Assembly: GCA_030632625.1 (NCBI GenBank)
Contig: DAOVUK010000110.1
Span: 1 to 8,519 of the forward strand
Direction of reading: 5' to 3'
Source: Gammaproteobacteria bacterium
GTDB lineage: Bacteria > Pseudomonadota > Gammaproteobacteria > GRL18
DNA: 8,519 nucleotides
Shown: positions 6,616 through 8,519 of the stretch, one piece after another
Layout: the number at the start of each line of letters is the position of its first letter
Numbering within the stretch: the first letter of the stretch is position 1
Made by a program: the position numbers and the translations under genes
The notes under the pieces: model-generated
Told to the model about the DNA's origin: nothing
The model's database searches: none
Seen by the model: the letters and a program-made list of their open reading frames with translations, nothing else

Positions 6616-7794
6616 TTATTTATTCTGCTCAATCAATTCAATAAAATGATCAAACAAAGGGGCTACATCATGTGGTCCCGGACTCGCTTCCGGATGCCCC
6701 TGGAAACTAAAAGCGGGTTTATCAGTACGATGAACGCCTTGCAGAGAACCATCAAAAAGTGACTTATGAGTCGCTTTGAGGTTATCAGGCAAACTGGCTT
6801 CATCCACCGCAAAGCCATGATTCTGGCTGGTGATCATTACCGTTTTGGTGGCCAGATCACTGACCGGATGATTACCACCATGATGACCAAATTTCATTTT
6901 GACTGTTTTAGCGCCACTGGCAAGTGACAATAGCTGATGCCCCAGACAAATTCCAAATACTGGTTTACAACTGTCTAAAATTTCACCAATGGCTTCAATG
7001 GCATAATCACAAGGCTCCGGATCACCCGGTCCATTGGATAAAAAGATACCATCGGGATTCATAGCCAAAACATCACTGGCTTTAGTTTTTGCCGGTACAA
7101 CGGTCACTTTACAGCCACGGTCCACCAGCATCCTGAGAATATTTTTCTTTACACCATAATCATAGGCAACCACATGATGAGGCAAATCAGTCATAGCTGC
7201 AGCGGTATTGGTTTGCAGTGACCAGGAACCTTCTGTCCATTCATAATTGGCTTGTGTGGTGACTACCTTTGCCAAATCCATGCCCTTCAAACCAGGAAAA
7301 GCCTGAGCTGAAGCAATGGCTGCATCAGTATCAATATCAGACTTGCTGCCGCCCTCTATCGCAATAATGGCACCATTTTGTGCACCTTTGTCGCGTAAGA
7401 TACGAGTCAATTTACGGGTATCAATATCAGCAATCGCAACAATGTTATGTTTGCTCAAATAATCAGATAATGACATCTCACCACGCCAGCTTGACATCAG
7501 ACGCGGCAAGTCACGAATCACCAGCCCTCTGGCCATAATTTTATCGGACTCTTCATCTCCGGCATTAGTGCCGACATTACCTATATGAGGATATGTCAGG
7601 GTAACAATTTGTTCTTTATAGGATGGATCAGTCAGTATCTCCTGATATCCGGTCATTGAGGTATTAAAAACCACCTCGCCAACGGTTTCACCAATAGCAC
7701 CAATGGCCTTACCATAAAAAAGGCTGCCATCTTCAAGTGCTAAAATTGCCGGTGCGGCTGCCGTGTCGGCAATAATATTGTCAGAGCGAGTCAA
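6616..7794 (-). CDS. carA: Carbamoyl phosphate synthetase small (glutaminase) subunit CarA
   Basis: CarA hydrolyses glutamine and passes ammonia through a tunnel to CarB. With the chosen start it has 392 residues; E. coli CarA has 382. The N-terminal CarA domain has [11 protein letters not shown] at about 18-28 and the highly conserved [20 protein letters not shown]. The class I glutamine amidotransferase domain shows [13 protein letters not shown], the nucleophile elbow FGICLGHQL with C283, and [11 protein letters not shown] with H367 and E369, completing the catalytic triad. The frame is open 85 codons further upstream to a TTG at 8049, but that stretch does not resemble CarA and runs across likely promoter and leader sequence. 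The start is taken as TTG at 7794, six bases after GGGAG (7801-7805). No ATG is available near the conserved N-terminus. carB follows on the same strand. Regulation by pyrimidines or arginine is usual for the family but is not directly shown here. Confidence 0.95.
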   Translation of the reverse strand: MTRSDNIIADTAAAPAILALEDGSLFYGKAIGAIGETVGEVVFNTSMTGYQEILTDPSYKEQIVTLTYPHIGNVGTNAGDEESDKIMARGLVIRDLPRLMSSWRGEMSLSDYLSKHNIVAIADIDTRKLTRILRDKGAQNGAIIAIEGGSKSDIDTDAAIASAQAFPGLKGMDLAKVVTTQANYEWTEGSWSLQTNTAAAMTDLPHHVVAYDYGVKKNILRMLVDRGCKVTVVPAKTKASDVLAMNPDGIFLSNGPGDPEPCDYAIEAIGEILDSCKPVFGICLGHQLLSLASGAKTVKMKFGHHGGNHPVSDLATKTVMITSQNHGFAVDEASLPDNLKATHKSLFDGSLQGVHRTDKPAFSFQGHPEASPGPHDVAPLFDHFIELIEQNK

Positions 7795-7800
7795 TAAAGT

Positions 7801-7805
7801 CTCCC
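7801..7805 (-). promoter_or_regulatory. Ribosome binding site of carA (GGGAG), decides a TTG start
   Basis: GGGAG on the minus strand is six bases before TTG at 7794-7792, the only plausible start close to the conserved ALEDG region. This places translation initiation of carA at a non-ATG codon. Confidence 0.65.
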
Positions 7806-7978
7806 ATAAAGTCCAGATACATAAACAGGATGCACAAGTATGCGCACCCGCTTTTAAGTTTAACCGTAGAATTTTACAAAAATCTGCAAATTCTGTCCAT
7901 CTTAAACTAGGGTTTACCTGTAAATAGCTCAAAAAACTTCTTCTGCAAAATTTTTTAGCGGCAGTAGCGCTGATTTTT

Positions 7979-7994
7979 CCAGGTTTAAACCTGG
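7979..7994. repeat. 16-bp perfect palindrome in the carA leader
   Basis: CCAGGTTTAAACCTGG is perfectly self-complementary. It shares 7991-7994 with the left arm of the adjacent 10-bp inverted repeat, so in RNA the two structures would compete. It could be a protein-binding site, or part of an alternative RNA fold. Confidence 0.6.
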
Positions 7995-8017
7995 GATAAA
8001 TTTTATGTTTATCCCAG
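7991..8017 (-). promoter_or_regulatory. Strong hairpin in the predicted carA leader
   Basis: Arms CTGGGATAAA (7991-8000) and TTTATCCCAG (8008-8017) pair perfectly over 10 bp with a 7-base loop. If transcription of carA starts just after the TATAAT at 8027-8032, the stem would lie at the very 5' end of the mRNA. It overlaps the palindrome at 7979-7994, allowing two exclusive folds. No T-run follows on the minus strand, so a simple terminator is unlikely. A role in mRNA stability, translation control or DNA binding of a repressor is inference. Confidence 0.45.
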
Positions 8018-8026
8018 ATAATAAAG

Positions 8027-8032
8027 ATTATA
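8027..8032 (-). promoter_or_regulatory. Possible -10 box of the carA promoter (TATAAT)
   Basis: A perfect TATAAT on the minus strand, 232 bases before the carA start. No good -35 hexamer lies 16-18 bases upstream and there is no TG extension. Other TATAAT matches nearby mean this assignment is tentative. Confidence 0.3.
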
Positions 8033-8140
8033 TCTATATTATCAATCAATTATATGCTAACATTGAACTCTTTATATTATAATTTGTCTCAACCTTATAA
8101 CAACAATAAATGCAACTTATTTTGATGAGTTTTCAGCACC

Positions 8141-8446
8141 ATGCTTACATCAGATAAAACAGATGATCGACAGGTAACTGAACGCCGTATCAATGATCGG
8201 CGTCAGGATGCTAATGAGTTTGATTCACCACAGTGGATTCAACATATGAAGAGAACGTATGTCTCATGGCCCAAATTCGATCGCCGGGAAACAAGTCGCC
8301 GTAGTAGTGAACGACGTAAGAGCATCCAGGAAAGCCTGGATTCGCTGAATTCGCCATACAAGCACAGAGTAGATTACTTCAGTGATTTATTCAGTAAAGA
8401 AGAAAAGCTTTTTTTTATGGATCTATTTAAAGATAAAAAGAGTTAA
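8141..8446 (+). CDS. Small charged protein with pentad arginine pairs, function unknown
   Basis: I do not recognise a family. The product has 101 residues, is highly charged and shows no signal peptide or membrane segment. Arg-Arg pairs recur every five residues in two clusters: R15R16 and R20R21 (ERRINDRR), then R48R49, R53R54 and R58R59 (DRRETSRRSSERR). Between them is a conserved-looking aromatic stretch, WIQHMKRTYVSWPKF (32-46). The C-terminal part, YFSDLFSKEEKLFFMDLF (79-96), could be an amphipathic helix, perhaps for partner binding. The ATG at 8141 is preceded by only a weak GAG 11 bases away. It is divergent from carA and does not belong to the known car-greA cluster. A codon pattern compatible with coding and the protein motifs support a real gene, but a function cannot be given. 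Confidence 0.7.
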   Translation: MLTSDKTDDRQVTERRINDRRQDANEFDSPQWIQHMKRTYVSWPKFDRRETSRRSSERRKSIQESLDSLNSPYKHRVDYFSDLFSKEEKLFFMDLFKDKKS

Positions 8447-8450
8447 CCAC

Positions 8451-8473
8451 ACTCCCTGTCAGCAGCAGGGAGT
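8451..8473 (+). terminator. Hairpin just after the Arg-rich gene, possible terminator
   Basis: Arms ACTCCCTG (8451-8458) and CAGGGAGT (8466-8473) give an 8-bp GC-rich stem with a 7-base loop, four bases after the stop codon. The sequence after the stem (CAATGCAT) has no T-run, so it is not a canonical intrinsic terminator, but its place suggests a 3'-end function. Confidence 0.45.
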
Positions 8474-8498
8474 CAATGCATCTGACAGCAGTTAATAA

Positions 8499-8519
8499 GG
8501 CGAATGAATTCGCCCCTAC
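8499..8519. repeat. Second REP-like palindrome family, at the right edge (possibly truncated)
   Basis: Arms GGCGAAT (8499-8505) and ATTCGCC (8508-8514) flank a 2-base centre, followed by CCTAC. On the minus strand it reads GTAGGGGCGAAT and onward, beginning with GTAG like the other repeat family in this window. Its full extent cannot be seen because the window ends at the last base of the motif. It resembles short dispersed palindromes seen in many environmental bacterial genomes. Confidence 0.6.

Larger units (their letters stand above)
7806..8140. other. Divergent intergenic region between carA and the small Arg-rich gene
   Basis: About 335 bases with no supported gene. Nearest carA is a possible leader of some 225 bases with two overlapping inverted repeats. 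From about 8020 to 8100 the sequence is very AT-rich, with TATAAT on the minus strand at 8027-8032 and 8049-8054 and on the plus strand at 8078-8083. These are probably -10 boxes of divergent promoters. I found no convincing -35 at correct spacing for any, so none is called as a full promoter. The minus-strand reading frame open through this region is not thought to be coding. Confidence 0.6.

Noticed and set aside
6066..6644. 192-codon plus-strand reading frame opposite carB
   Set aside because: It is antisense to the fully conserved start of carB and has no recognisable protein features; an antisense shadow.
7795..8049. In-frame N-terminal extension of carA by 85 codons starting at a TTG
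   Set aside because: It has no ribosome binding site, does not resemble CarA N-termini, and crosses the strong inverted repeats and a TATAAT. The TTG at 7794 with GGGAG at correct spacing fits the family length.

Overview
The window looks like chromosomal core sequence from a gammaproteobacterium of moderate to low GC. The gene order is carA-carB-greA-(DUF4149 membrane protein gene), then yhbY on the opposite strand, then rlmE-ftsH. This closely matches the order recalled for Pseudomonas and, in part, E. coli, and the proteins align well with those families from memory. Genus cannot be fixed from the sequence. The AT-rich composition and short perfect palindromic repeats starting with GTAG would suit a Methylococcales- or Thiotrichales-like bacterium, but that is a weak guess.

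Layout. Minus strand, left part: the 5' end of ftsH (cut by the window edge) and, upstream of it, rlmE. yhbY is divergent from rlmE on the plus strand, with a good sigma70-type -10 box. Between yhbY and the DUF4149 gene sits the only clearly accessory piece, at about 1621-2286. It is an intact REP-associated tyrosine transposase (RAYT, HUH/Y1 family) gene bracketed by copies of a 28-bp near-perfect palindrome, with a third copy inside the transposase reading frame. The rest is a minus-strand run of carA, carB, greA and the DUF4149 gene, probably one transcription unit. Right of carA is an AT-rich divergent intergenic region with an inverted repeat in the carA leader. Beyond it is a small plus-strand gene of unknown function with arginine pairs spaced five residues apart. 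The window ends in a second palindromic repeat that also begins with GTAG on the minus strand.

How the genes fit together. CarA and CarB form carbamoyl phosphate synthetase, which feeds pyrimidine and arginine synthesis. GreA rescues backtracked RNA polymerase. YhbY and RlmE both act on the 50S ribosomal subunit, and FtsH is the membrane AAA+ protease. The RAYT and its palindromes form a REPtron-like unit unrelated to these functions.

The best candidates for a second look are the transposase gene that carries and translates its own presumed target repeat, an 18-bp tandem duplication in which the repeat supplies the yhbY stop codon, the structured carA leader with a TTG start, and the ftsH start region. 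I see no wholly new multi-gene system in this window.
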